Made by a program: the position numbers and the translations under genes. A stretch of 64,000 bases of DNA from NCBI GenBank assembly GCA_038142005.1, contig JAYQJE010000004.1, positions 1 through 64,000 on the forward strand, given 5' to 3'. Below are positions 8,672 to 17,298 of this stretch, in pieces. How positions within the stretch are numbered: position 1 is the first letter of the stretch; each line of letters opens with the position of its first letter. The notes under the pieces are model-generated. The model searched no databases. It was not told where the DNA came from and saw nothing but the letters and a program-made list of their open reading frames with translations. The stretch is from SHAN690 sp023262195 (GTDB lineage Bacteria; Bacteroidota; Bacteroidia; Flavobacteriales_G; Salibacteraceae).

Positions 8672-9551
8672 ATGAGAATGACGAAAAGAAACTTTGTGAT
8701 ATTAATGGTTTTCGGATTTACCTCCATGCTAATAATGCTTGAATCCTGTAAAAAGGATGATGATATTATTGACTCAGGCAGAAATGCACTTGACCACGCT
8801 TATGAATGTGAAGAAGTATTAGGACCATTGCCGAAATTTAGCTGTGCTGATGCCGTAGAAGTACCTACTACAAAAAATGGAAGCCCAGTAACTTTTCCTA
8901 CGGGAGAAGAAGGTAATGGCAGCACAAACTCCAATGACTGTGACCATCCATGGGCTTTTGGATTGGCTTGTCAAACAGGAAATAAAATAGGTCGCTATCA
9001 AGGCTTGAACTCAGATGGTTCTGAAAACCCAGATGTTGTATTTATAACGTTTTGCCGTGATGGTGGATTAGGCGTAATTGGACATAAACTGTCGACAGGT
9101 GAAACTTGTTTTTTTCAATCGTTGACGATGGTGACCCGAATAATTCTCCGAAACCAGGGAGAATGGATATAATGAAGCATGGATGACCCCAAGCGTTGTA
9201 GCTGCTGATAAATGTCAAAATTGTCATATGGCAAGTCCGTTTTTGCATACACCAGCGGTTGACCAACTAAGAAATCCTGTTGACACATCAGAGTCACTTG
9301 TCCCATTTACAGGAAACAATCCTTATTCAATTATCGGACAAGAATTTGATCAGACACATACTACAAATATTCAGAACTCTTGTACATCTTGTCACCGACC
9401 TCAATGCACCCAACACTTTGAGAATTATCCTTTAGATGAATTAACTATGCCACCTCCATTTCAAAATGCAACTGATTTTGATCATAGTTCAATTTCGGAT
9501 GCGGACAGACAAGCGATTAGAGATTGGTGTAATACTTTAAATCTTAAATAA
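8672..9551 (+). CDS. Dihaem c-type cytochrome-like lipoprotein (two frameshifts)
   Basis: An N-terminal lipoprotein signal peptide (lipobox LESC) is followed by a cysteine-rich region with two CxxCH haem-binding motifs, CQNCH and CTSCH, so this is probably a periplasmic or surface electron carrier or haem enzyme. The frame breaks twice: at a T7 run (9109-9115, T8 expected) and at GGG (9157-9159, GGGG expected). Restoring one base at each gives a continuous protein of about 293 residues through IVDDGDPNNSPKPGENG. Both errors are homopolymer contractions, so the gene is probably intact in the organism. It lies between two attC-like sites in one orientation, as expected of a gene cassette. The specific function is not recognised. 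Confidence 0.7.
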
Positions 9552-9558
9552 ATACTGT

Positions 9559-9618
9559 GCCTAACATGGTGTATAGTCCATACCCTTCGGGATACGCAAC
9601 ATACACAGACCGTTAGCT
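9559..9618 (+). repeat. attC-like recombination site 2 (60 bp)
   Basis: Left core GCCTAAC (9559-9565) matches RYYYAAC and is complementary to the right core GTTAGCT (9612-9618) over GTTAG. Inside is a hairpin with arms GTGTAT (9569-9574) and ATACAC (9601-9606) and an inner CCCTTCGGG. The spacing is that of a short integron attC. A related hairpin occurs at 60761-60802. Confidence 0.65.
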
Positions 9619-9645
9619 GTTATTCAAAAAACTGGAGCAGGGAAA

Positions 9646-10372
9646 ATGAACACAGAAAATAATTACATAGAAATCAACCGACAGTCCTGGAACAACAGAA
9701 CTGACACACACTTAAAATCGGAATTTTACGACCTTGACGGATTTCTGAATGGAAAAACCTCTTTAAATGAAATTGAATTAAACTTGTTTGACGATCTAAA
9801 AGGAAAAACAATTTTGCATTTACAATGTCATTTTGGACAAGACTCAATTTCATTGAGCAGACTTGGTGCAGACGTTACAGGCGTTGACTTATCCGACAAA
9901 GCAATTGAAAGTGCTAAGCAAATTGCAAAAGATACCAATTCAAATGCAAAGTTTATTTGTTGCGATATTTATGACTTGCCAAATCATTTGGACGAAAAAT
10001 TTGATATTGTTTTTACAAGTTATGGAACAATTGGTTGGTTGCCCGATTTAGACAAATGGGCTAAAGTTGTTTCTAAATATTTAAATCCTAACGGACAATT
10101 TGTATTTGTAGAATTTCACCCAGTTGTATGGATGTTTGACGACAATTTCGATAAAATTGGTTACAGATATTTTAATTCGGGAGCAATTTTAGAAACAGAA
10201 AGTGGAACTTATGCCGACAAAAATGCTGACATTACGTATGTGGTGTGGAATCACAGCATAAGTGAAGTGCTGAATGATGAATTTGTGGATGAGGAATCAC
10301 AACTGTTTCAACAATACAATAGAATTTGAAAAAGAATAAAACATTTGGACGACAAAATACCAATGGTATGAA
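9646..10372 (+). pseudogene. Class I SAM-dependent methyltransferase, C-terminally damaged
   Basis: Cytoplasmic methyltransferase with motif I HLQCHFGQDS, motif II GVDLSDKAI and a post-motif FTSYGTIGWL. The frame stops at 10329. Downstream, in shifted frames, family-like C-terminal pieces are still readable (NCFNNTIEFEK, then IKHLDDKIPMV up to about 10372), so the 3' end carries an internal deletion as well as frameshifts. The expected extended tail of this family is therefore lost or scrambled. ATG 9646 lies 27 bp after attC-like site 2 in the same direction, consistent with a cassette. The substrate is unknown. The body of the protein to about residue 205 looks intact. Confidence 0.7.
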
Positions 10373-10434
10373 TAGCCTGATAAAAAACGAATTGGTGTTT
10401 AACCAAAAGTAAAGTGCTTAAAAATAAAAACAAT

Positions 10435-11227
10435 ATGAATAGAATACAATATATAGAAAACGAGATTTCCGAGTTAAGAAAGCAATTGCCATAAACTTTA
10501 TAAAAACCTAAAGAATGTAGATGACATTAAAGTTTTTATGGAGAATCACGTATTTGCCGTTTGGGACTTTATGTCGCTTTTGAAATCTCTTCAAATAAAA
10601 CTCACAAATGTTCAAACACCTTGGATACCATCTAAAAACGTAACACTTTCTAGATTCATAAATGAAATAGTTCACGGTGAAGAAAGTGATATTAATGAAT
10701 TAGGAGAACCTAAAAGTCATTTTGAAATGTATTTGGATGCAATGAAACAAGTAAAAGCAAATACGTCTGAGATTAATAAATTTATAAATCTTCTTGAATC
10801 TGACAATACCGTTGAATATTCATTGAACGAAATTAATATTGACAAGAGAGTTGCTGATTTTGTTTCATTTTCATTTTCAATAATTGAGACGAATAAGGCA
10901 CATCAGGTTGCTTCTGCATTTACATATGGACGAGAAGATGTAATTCCTGATATGTTTATTGAAATACTTAAAAATGCTGATTCTGAAAACAAGTCATATA
11001 ACAAGTTGACTTATTATCTTGAAAGGCATATTGAATTAGATGGAGATAAGCACGGACCGCTATCTCTAAAAATGATTTCAGAACTTTGTGGCAATGACAA
11101 TCAAAAATGGAGTGAAACTTTAGCAGTTGCAAAACAATCATTACTGAAAAGGATTTCGCTATGGGACGCTATTAGTGAATTGATACAAAAAGAAAAAGCA
11201 GCATATAACACAATATATAGCAAATAG
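10435..11227 (+). CDS. DUF3050 family protein (one frameshift)
   Basis: The DUF3050 signature ENHVFAVWDFMSLLK and FINEIVHGEESD is clear; the family is predicted to have a haem-oxygenase-like all-helical fold of unknown function. The true N terminus is MNRIQYIENEISELRKQL from ATG 10435. CC at 10489-10490 should be a single C to keep the frame into HKLYKNLKNVDDIKVFMENH. Repaired length is about 264 residues, normal for the family. The gene lies in the cassette-like block but no clear attC separates it from the preceding methyltransferase; a site follows it at 11263-11395. Confidence 0.8.
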
Positions 11228-11262
11228 GGCGTTCGGTGGTTTACGAAAGTTTAGTGTTATTT

Positions 11263-11395
11263 ACCAACACCCCAAATCGTTGATTTGGCTTTTAGAATGA
11301 ATAAATTAAAAACAAAATACAACGTTTTGTATAAGTGCAAACTTGAAAAATTATTGCTTTCTACTGCCCTACTTGCCATATACTAACCGTTGGCA
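11263..11395 (+). repeat. attC-like recombination site 3
   Basis: Right end CCGTTGGCA (core GTTGGCA at 11389-11395) is the same type of end as sites 1 and 2, and TTGCCA/TTGGCAA form a small inverted repeat around it. A possible left core ACCAAC lies at 11263-11268. The left boundary is uncertain. An ATG follows 4 bp after the right core. Confidence 0.45.
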
Positions 11396-11398
11396 AAC

Positions 11399-11792
11399 AT
11401 GCTTTTATCTTTTTAAGTTTAAATAAACAAAATGCAGGTGCACCGCCTTGGGACATAAACACATTCTTAACCCCGGAGGGAATAACTCCATCATCAATGA
11501 CATCGGAACTGGAACGCACCTCTCCAGTGATAGCAACATTGTAATTGAAGGGGTTGATGCTGTTTCAATAGAATTCTCCAATTCGATAGTCGATTCGAAG
11601 TATCCCATTTTTTCTAACCATTTGGTCTGCTTTTTCGCATACCAGCAATACTTAGTAACCGTTCATTTCATGGTGGTGAATAGATATAATGAGCCGAATT
11701 ATTTTGTAACCAACAGGTATGAAATAATCAAACCCCTATTCGAGAGTATATTTCATAGCATTAAGATTGATAACACTGAGGATTCAAAATGA
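11399..11792 (+). CDS. Unidentified cassette ORF (probably frameshifted)
   Basis: The open part from 11448 to 11792 encodes a protein ending with VDAVSIEFSNSIV and FVTNRYEIIKPLFESIF. It is beta-rich with an aromatic core and no recognised domain. In another frame, the sequence right after attC-like site 3 starts at ATG 11399 and reads NAGAPPWDINTFLTPEG up to a stop at 11546-11548. The two frames probably belong to one gene broken by one-base errors near 11413 and 11540. If so the product would be about 130 residues with a short hydrophobic N terminus. I do not recognise the family. Confidence 0.4.
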
Positions 11793-11929
11793 TTCGAGAG
11801 CTTGAGTAAGGTGTTTACAGATAATCGATAATGGTATTCAGGCCGTTGCATCGCTCATATATCTTGACAAGTTAATATCAAAAGTCCTCATTCCAAAACC
11901 AATAACCTCTGACGCTTGTTATACCTGGC

Positions 11930-12727
11930 GTGTTGTTTCACAAAACATACTTCAGATCACCTGAGGCTCCTTGGGTAACTTTCGTGCATGGTGCGGGAGG
12001 TAGCAGTTCCATTTGGTCTGCTCAGATAAGGGAGTTTCGCAAACATTTCAATGTATTGATGTTGGACCTACGCGGCCACGGACGGTCAAAAAACCATTCA
12101 TGGAGCTTGAAGAAAGACTACTCTTTTGAGAGCATTGGCAATGAGGTAATAGATCTTCTTGATCATTTGAGCATCGATCGAACACATTTTGTAGGCATAT
12201 CACTCGGTACGATCATTACTCGAGAGCTGGCCGAACGATTTCCTGAAAGGGTTCAGAGCTTGGTAATGGGTGGAGCCATATTAAAACTAAACCTACGAGG
12301 GCAAATACTTATGCGACTGGGCTCATGGACCAAATCACTCATACCATATATACTTACCTACAAGCTGTTTGCGTGGATTATTATGCCCAAAGAAAATCAC
12401 CGAGCATCTAGGTTGATGTTTATAAACGAGGCCAAGAAGCTCTATCAAAAAGAATTCAAACGTTGGTTTGGTTTGGTTGCCGAGGTGAACCCCATTCTGT
12501 GTTTGTTTCGGTCCATGGATTGCGGCATTCCCACACTGTACATTATGGGTGAAGAAGACTTTATGTTTTTACCAGGAGTAAAGGCTACCGTTGCCAAGCA
12601 CCTTTCAGGCTCACTGAGCATTTTCAAAGATTGCGGTCATGTGGTGAATGTAGAAAGGTCCGCTCTTTTTAATCAGACTTCTATTGCTTTCATAAAAAGT
12701 CAATCAAGTAACACGCCTGTGTTCTAG
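11930..12727 (+). CDS. Alpha/beta-hydrolase
   Basis: Cytoplasmic serine hydrolase of unknown substrate. The nucleophile elbow is GISLGT, the oxyanion-hole region is HGAGGSS, the acid is probably the Asp in GEEDFMF and the base His lies in CGHVVNVE. The length of 265 residues is standard. The start is GTG 11930 or the adjacent TTG 11933; no ATG is available upstream of the first strand. The gene lies just beyond the cassette-like block and runs in the same direction as the outer-membrane gene that follows after 77 bp. Confidence 0.8.
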   Translation: MLFHKTYFRSPEAPWVTFVHGAGGSSSIWSAQIREFRKHFNVLMLDLRGHGRSKNHSWSLKKDYSFESIGNEVIDLLDHLSIDRTHFVGISLGTIITRELAERFPERVQSLVMGGAILKLNLRGQILMRLGSWTKSLIPYILTYKLFAWIIMPKENHRASRLMFINEAKKLYQKEFKRWFGLVAEVNPILCLFRSMDCGIPTLYIMGEEDFMFLPGVKATVAKHLSGSLSIFKDCGHVVNVERSALFNQTSIAFIKSQSSNTPVF

Positions 12728-12779
12728 AGGATACCGATTGTTGATCGTTAAGTCGCAAACAAAAACCCCATCCGTACCG

Positions 12780-12787
12780 TAAATTCG
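12780..12787 (+). promoter_or_regulatory. Candidate -7 box of the BamA/TamA-like gene
   Basis: TAAATTCG followed by CCC, a TAnnTTyG box 17 bp before ATG 12805. The in-frame TTG at 12793 would be too close to the box, which favours the ATG. Confidence 0.45.
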
Positions 12788-12804
12788 CCCGATTGAAAGG
12801 TGCC

Positions 12805-13935
12805 ATGTCTAGACTAATTATTTGTGTCTGTGTTACGATGTTACTCTTAGGCTTTGGTAATCAGTCTCAAGGACAATCTTTTGTTAAGCGCTACTTAAGC
12901 TACGTACTTCAAGACACTACATCCTCGGCAGAACCCAAGTTTATTGCCTACCCCACCTTGGCGTATGCGCCTGAAACAAGCTTTGAATTTGGCGTAAGTT
13001 CAGTATTGGTGTATCGTGCAAAACGCGATACAGCCAATAGACTCTCCGAGGTAAGTTCCTTCTCTTTCATTACGCTCGAAAATCAGTTTGGAGGTTTCAT
13101 TGATCACGCCATTTACACCCACCGCGACCGATTCTTTTTCCTTGGCCTCATCAAATACCAAAACTTCCCGCTCTCCTATTTTGACATTGGACCGAACACT
13201 GCTCCAAATGTCACGGCTACAATTGCCGCCTCAGAGTTTCGTTTTAGAGAGCGGGTATTGGTTAAACTGCTTCCATCGCTTTATACGGGACCTGAGGTAG
13301 ATTTTGAACTTATGCGCAACGTTCGGTTTGACGTTGAAGATCTAAATTCCTTTGTTTATCCGGTGGGAAGAGATGGGTTTTTAGATCTATCGTTGGGATG
13401 GGGACTGCTCTATGACAATCGACACAATGTGCTCAATGTGCGTGATGGGCTATTTGCGGAAATAGCCTGGTTGACCAGTCAACAACAATGGGGTAGCACA
13501 TTTTCGTTCAATTCCTTGTTTTCGGATCTGCGGGTATATCGACCAGTTGGAAAGCACAACGTGTTTGCTTTCCAACTCTATGGACAATTTACGGAGGGCA
13601 CCGTACCCTTCAATCAACTGGCGCTCATGGGAGGAGAGCGCTTGATGCGTGGTTATTACCTCGGTCGTTACCGCGACAAAAATCTCATTGCAAGTCAATG
13701 TGAATTTCGGGTACTGCCCCTACCCTTTGCAAAACGCTGGGGAGTATCGGCATTTGCCAGCGCTGGACAGGTTTCGCCCGACTTAAATGGGTTTCAACTA
13801 AACCGAATCCGAATTGCTGGCGGTTTGGGGCCCCGATTTTTACTTTTCCCAAAAAAGGATATTTACACACGGTTTGACGTGGCGTTCACACCAGAAGGAT
13901 ACGGTTTGTATTTCTTTATTGGCGAAGCATTCTAA
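12805..13935 (+). CDS. BamA/TamA (Omp85) family outer-membrane beta-barrel protein
   Basis: Signal peptide ending around SQGQ, then a barrel of about 340 residues without visible POTRA domains. The Omp85 signature region is GGERLMRGYYLGRYRDKN, corresponding to the conserved (V/L)RG(F/Y) loop 6 motif, and the chain ends with alternating residues and a terminal aromatic (GEAF), as expected for BAM-inserted barrels. Small proteins of this type are common in Bacteroidota and are often annotated as surface antigen; the transported or folded partner is unknown. No partner gene is evident next to it. Confidence 0.85.
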   Translation: MSRLIICVCVTMLLLGFGNQSQGQSFVKRYLSYVLQDTTSSAEPKFIAYPTLAYAPETSFEFGVSSVLVYRAKRDTANRLSEVSSFSFITLENQFGGFIDHAIYTHRDRFFFLGLIKYQNFPLSYFDIGPNTAPNVTATIAASEFRFRERVLVKLLPSLYTGPEVDFELMRNVRFDVEDLNSFVYPVGRDGFLDLSLGWGLLYDNRHNVLNVRDGLFAEIAWLTSQQQWGSTFSFNSLFSDLRVYRPVGKHNVFAFQLYGQFTEGTVPFNQLALMGGERLMRGYYLGRYRDKNLIASQCEFRVLPLPFAKRWGVSAFASAGQVSPDLNGFQLNRIRIAGGLGPRFLLFPKKDIYTRFDVAFTPEGYGLYFFIGEAF

Positions 13936-14043
13936 TTAAGCAGTTTCAGTGTGTAGCTCGATCGTTGCTGTATTCAAGGTGTGTAGCATCAAGGTTTATT
14001 TTTATTGCATGAATAATCCCTTCGAGCAAATCCGATAAACAAT

Positions 14044-14448
14044 ATGAGTCAACCATACGCGCTCTTTCATAGAGAGCAATTCCCACTGATTGTAATTGAA
14101 TTCACCGGTACAAAAGAAACCAGTGCCAACTTCAATGAATATTTAAAAGGATTGGAAGAAAACTATGCGAATAAAAAAGAATTAACCTTGGTTTTTGACG
14201 CGCGCAAGGCCTTGAGCCTCAACCCTATCTATCAAGTCAAGCAAGCAGCCTGGATGCAAACAAATAAAAATCTCATTAAACAATATTGCAGGGGCATCGC
14301 CTATATTGTTCCTAATCCAATACTTCGTAAGGTGCTTCAACTCATATTTAAAATCACTCCTAACCCTGTACCTTTTCGTGTTTTCGAAGGGATGGAGCAA
14401 GGTATAATTTGGACGCAATCGGTTGTGACGAGTATCAAGGAAAATTGA
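14044..14448 (+). CDS. Small STAS/SpoIIAA-like protein
   Basis: A 134-residue soluble protein with the pattern of SpoIIAA-like (CRAL-TRIO/STAS fold) proteins: an N-terminal strand FPLIVIEFTGT, a helix, then LTLVFDARKALSL and a second amphipathic half. Such proteins bind hydrophobic ligands or act as regulators, but no role can be assigned. There is no signal peptide. It stands alone, 108 bp after the barrel gene. Confidence 0.55.
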   Translation: MSQPYALFHREQFPLIVIEFTGTKETSANFNEYLKGLEENYANKKELTLVFDARKALSLNPIYQVKQAAWMQTNKNLIKQYCRGIAYIVPNPILRKVLQLIFKITPNPVPFRVFEGMEQGIIWTQSVVTSIKEN

Positions 14449-14845
14449 CTATCCGTGCTGGTTAGCAAGGTTTGGGTTTGGTCAAGAGTATTTTATTAAG
14501 TCTCTAAAAAAAACATTCACAACGTTGTTTCATTGGACTTCAACCAACCAAATGAGCTCAATGGCATCTATTACAAAGTTGGAGTGAATGTAGATTTTGG
14601 AGTGCTCAAATCAACAATGCGGCTGCGCCAAGCAAGATTGGAAAACGAAGAGTTAAACTCAATCCAATGAATATGGATTTGATAAATCACGTCACGAGTA
14701 CATGAAAAATCAACTGCCTAGCCTTGCTGAAGTGTTTGTAATAACCATGCTCAACATAAGAAGAGAAAGGAGCATTGGACATTGAGGAGTTGAACTCAAT
14801 ATTACGACCTAGGCGATAAACGCTGTCTTAGCAAATGAACCCCAT
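14449..14845 (+). other. Non-coding stretch with coding-like remnants
   Basis: No intact gene. Frame-open pieces resembling protein remain at 14521-14670 (LDFNQPNELNGIYYKVG ... ENEELNSIQ, ending TGA) and at 14778-14819 (DIEELNSILRPRR, ending TAA). Both contain EELNSI, so they may be remnants of one gene or of a duplicated end. The family is not recognised. Confidence 0.3.
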
Positions 14846-14881
14846 AAAAAAACCAGACAGAGACGAAGCTCTATCTGGTTT
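14846..14881 (-). terminator. Terminator of the peroxiredoxin operon
   Basis: A strong hairpin: AAACCAGA-x-AGAG pairs with CTCT-x-TCTGGTTT around ACGAAG. On the minus strand it is followed by a run of seven T, so it terminates the operon transcribed from 16110 to 14909, 28 bp after its last stop codon. It could also stop readthrough from the plus strand. Confidence 0.85.
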
Positions 14882-14908
14882 ATGAAATATCACCAAAAGA
14901 CCAAGGCC

Positions 14909-15166
14909 CTACTTATCGATGGATCCTAATACACGTTGCATGAATCCGTTTAGGGCATCTTTTTGACTTTGGCCGTCATCGATCATCTTCTTCACCTCCA
15001 GAGCTCCATACATGTTGCTCAATAATTCTCCGATCACATCCATCTCCTCATCTTTCAGCTGCACATTATCTGTGAGCGACTCTAAGGTTTCAATGGTCTC
15101 CTGCAAAAAGTCCTCATCGTTTTCTTCGATGAACCCAGTAAGGTGCTTAATTACTGGTAATCGCAT
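14909..15166 (-). CDS. DUF6952 family protein
   Basis: An 85-residue acidic helical protein with the family pattern PVIKHLTGFIEENDEDF and a C-terminal FMQRVLGSIDK. Function is unknown, but in Flavobacteriales this family accompanies a thioredoxin and a peroxiredoxin, as here. It overlaps the upstream thioredoxin gene by 20 bp, indicating translational coupling, and is the last gene of the operon before a strong terminator. It is probably an accessory or regulatory subunit in peroxide defence; this is inferred from context only. Confidence 0.8.
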   Translation of the reverse strand: MRLPVIKHLTGFIEENDEDFLQETIETLESLTDNVQLKDEEMDVIGELLSNMYGALEVKKMIDDGQSQKDALNGFMQRVLGSIDK

Positions 15167-15461
15167 CTATGAGTTCTTTTAGTATTTCTGGCTTATTCGT
15201 AGATTTTTGATCTACCAATGCACCATTTTTGAATGTAGCAAAGGTGGGAAGATTATCCACCATAGCCAATTTTCTCGATTCTGGCAGCTTCTCCGCATCC
15301 ACATAGTAAAATGGAATATCTTCATTTTCCAACGCCATTTTCTTGAATTTTGGCTTCATAATGCGGCAACTACCGCACCATCCAGCTCCGTATTGGACAA
15401 CCACTTTCTCATTACCAGCAACGATCTCTTGTAGGTTGTCTTCTGTTAATTCTTGAAACAT
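15147..15461 (-). CDS. Thioredoxin family protein
   Basis: A 104-residue thioredoxin fold with active-site WCGSC (instead of WCGPC) in GAGWCGSCRIMKP, a cis-proline region NLPTFATFKNG and no signal peptide, so it acts in the cytoplasm. The serine between the cysteines should alter redox potential relative to thioredoxin. It sits between the peroxiredoxin gene (11 bp upstream) and the DUF6952 gene (overlapping), so the likely job is reducing that peroxiredoxin, with trxB at the window start as a plausible electron source. Confidence 0.9.
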   Translation of the reverse strand: MFQELTEDNLQEIVAGNEKVVVQYGAGWCGSCRIMKPKFKKMALENEDIPFYYVDAEKLPESRKLAMVDNLPTFATFKNGALVDQKSTNKPEILKELIDAITSN

Positions 15462-15472
15462 TGCTTTTGATT

Positions 15473-16110
15473 TTAGTGAGTGCTTAAATACGATGCTACA
15501 CCATCTCTATTCTCGTTCATTGCATCTTTACCTTCTTCCCAGTTTGCAGGGCATACTTCACCATTTTTCTGAACATGTGTGTATGCGTCAATCAAACGAA
15601 GGAATTCATTTACATTTCGTCCGATTGGCTTGTGGTTTACACCTTCATGAAACACAGTACCTTCTTCATCAATAAGGTATGTTGCTCTGTAAGTAACGTC
15701 ATCACCTACAGCGATGTGCGCATCTAAATCTTCATTGTATTCAATGTGGCTTACATCTAGAATATCTAAGATTGAGGAAAGATTTCTGTTTGAATCAGCC
15801 AATAATGGATAAGTTACCCCTTCAATACCTCCATTGTCTTTTGGCGTGTTGAGCCAAGCAAAGTGAACTTGTGCAGTATCGCATGATGCGCCAATTACCA
15901 TGGTGTTTCTTTTTCGAATTCTCCCAAAGCTGCTTGAAACGCATGGAGTTCTGTCGGACATACGTAAGTGAAATCTTTCGGATACCAGAACAGCAACACC
16001 TTCTTGTTATTCTTAACTGCCTCTTCAAATACGTTGAGCTGGAAGGTATCTCCCATTTCGTTTATCGCATTCACTGCTAGATTTGGAAATTTTTGTCCTA
16101 CGATTGCCAT
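15473..16110 (-). CDS. Typical 2-Cys peroxiredoxin, AhpC/Prx1 type (one frameshift)
   Basis: Thiol peroxidase that reduces H2O2 and alkyl hydroperoxides. The peroxidatic cysteine lies in DFTYVCPTE and the resolving cysteine in GEVCPANW. The frame breaks at T5 15910-15914 on the plus strand (A5 in the coding strand, A6 expected); restoring one A links GEFEK to RNTMVIGASCDT and gives a normal protein of about 212 residues. This is almost certainly a sequencing error. It is the first gene of a three-gene operon with thioredoxin and DUF6952, divergent from oxyR, and the shared 110 bp region contains OxyR-type operators. Confidence 0.92.
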
Positions 16111-16204
16111 AGTTTTTTGTTTTTAATGTTGTTAGTAATTAATATGAGAACACGAAGGTGCATATAATAGTTTATAGATTTTATATTATGTTTCTATTTT
16201 TGAT

Positions 16205-16219
16205 ATAGATTTAATCTAT
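16205..16219. promoter_or_regulatory. OxyR operator
   Basis: ATAGATTTAATCTAT is a perfect palindrome and matches the OxyR consensus half ATAG-n-T-nnn-A-n-CTAT at every defined position. It ends 1 bp before the oxyR start codon. A degenerate second ATAG...TATTAT-like element lies just upstream (about 16168-16192), as expected for a tetramer spanning two sites. It should control both oxyR and the divergent peroxiredoxin operon. Confidence 0.8.
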
Positions 16220-16220
16220 A

Positions 16221-17157
16221 ATGAACTTTCAACAATTAGAATACATCATAGCCGTTGATCGGCACAAACACTTTGCAAAGGCAGCGGAAAGTTGTCACAT
16301 CACCCAAGCCACCCTATCAGCGATGATTAAAAAGCTTGAAGACGAGCTCAACACACTCATTTTTGATCGAAGCAGACAGCCGGTGAAGACAACAACGGAG
16401 GGTGAAAAAATCATCGAAAAGGCAAAGGCCATTTTAGATATACGTTCTGAGATGATGTTCTACACGCCACTGATGATGCATCAATAACGGAAGCATATCG
16501 CTTGGAATTATTCCTACCATAGCCAATGCATTGCTGCCAATGGTGCTTAAGCCATTAATTGAATCGTTCCCGAATCTGAACATTCAGATTCATGAAATCA
16601 CAACAGAAGAAATCATCCGTCAACTTAAATCTGACGAGCTTGATGTCGGGATTTTAGCTACGCCACTAAATGACACCATGATTCACGAGAACGTGCTCTA
16701 CAATGAGTCCATGATGGTTTATGGCATTACTGACAGCGATCGAGACTTTGTGATGCCCAAAGACATTCAAGATCAAAACATCTGGCTATTAGAAGAGGGG
16801 CACTGTTTTCGAAACCAAAGCAAGACCATCTGTGATATTCAAGAGAAGCAAAACCAGCCGGATAACTTCGAGTTTCAAGGAAGCTCTTTTGAAACCCTAC
16901 TCAACCTAACCGATCAATTTGGCGGCTATACACTCATACCCGAGTTATATTTTAAGAGTCTCTCAGCAAAAAGAAAAACCAAGACAAAAGGATTTGTGAA
17001 ACCCATTCCCGTGCGTGAAGTCAGCATGGTTTACTACAGGCCATATGCGAAGAAATCTATGATCGATAATATCTCCGCAAAAATCTCAGCATTAGTTGAG
17101 CCGCACCTTATGACCAAGGCGCTGGACAAAAAGGATATAACAGTTGTGGGCATTTAA
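16221..17157 (+). CDS. oxyR: LysR-type hydrogen peroxide regulator OxyR (two frameshifts)
   Basis: Transcription factor with an N-terminal winged HTH (FAKAAESCHITQATLSAMIK) and a substrate-binding-like domain. Two conserved-looking cysteines are seen at EEGHCF and ...KTICDIQ, matching the OxyR redox pair (C199/C208 type spacing GHCFRNQSKTIC). Frame breaks near 16466 (acgcc, acggcc expected) and 16491 (aa, aaa expected) disrupt the linker; repairing them gives YTATDDASITESISLGIIP and a protein of about 312 residues. Both are one-base losses in short homopolymers. Divergent from the peroxiredoxin operon, with an operator touching its own start codon, which implies autorepression. Confidence 0.9.
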
Positions 17158-17298
17158 ATTGAATAGGGAAAGTTGAAAAGGAAAGGTGCATAAACTATAC
17201 TTCAAGCAAATCCGATAACTTGCCCATCCTATCCAGTCACAAACGATGCATACCAATAGAAATGTGAATAGTAATTATCGCTATGTGTTCTATTCTAC

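Noticed and set aside
10398..10404. GTTTAAC as the left core of an attC between the methyltransferase and DUF3050 genes.
   Set aside because: No matching right core or palindrome follows within 130 bp; a seven-base match is expected by chance.
16221..16487. Separate 88-residue LysR-type DNA-binding gene.
   Set aside because: The downstream frame carries the matching effector domain; two one-base deletions explain the split better than two genes.
14023..17218. Shared motif AGCAAATCCGATAA upstream of the genes at 14044 and 17299.
   Set aside because: A 14-base match within 64 kb is expected by chance, and the positions relative to the start codons differ.
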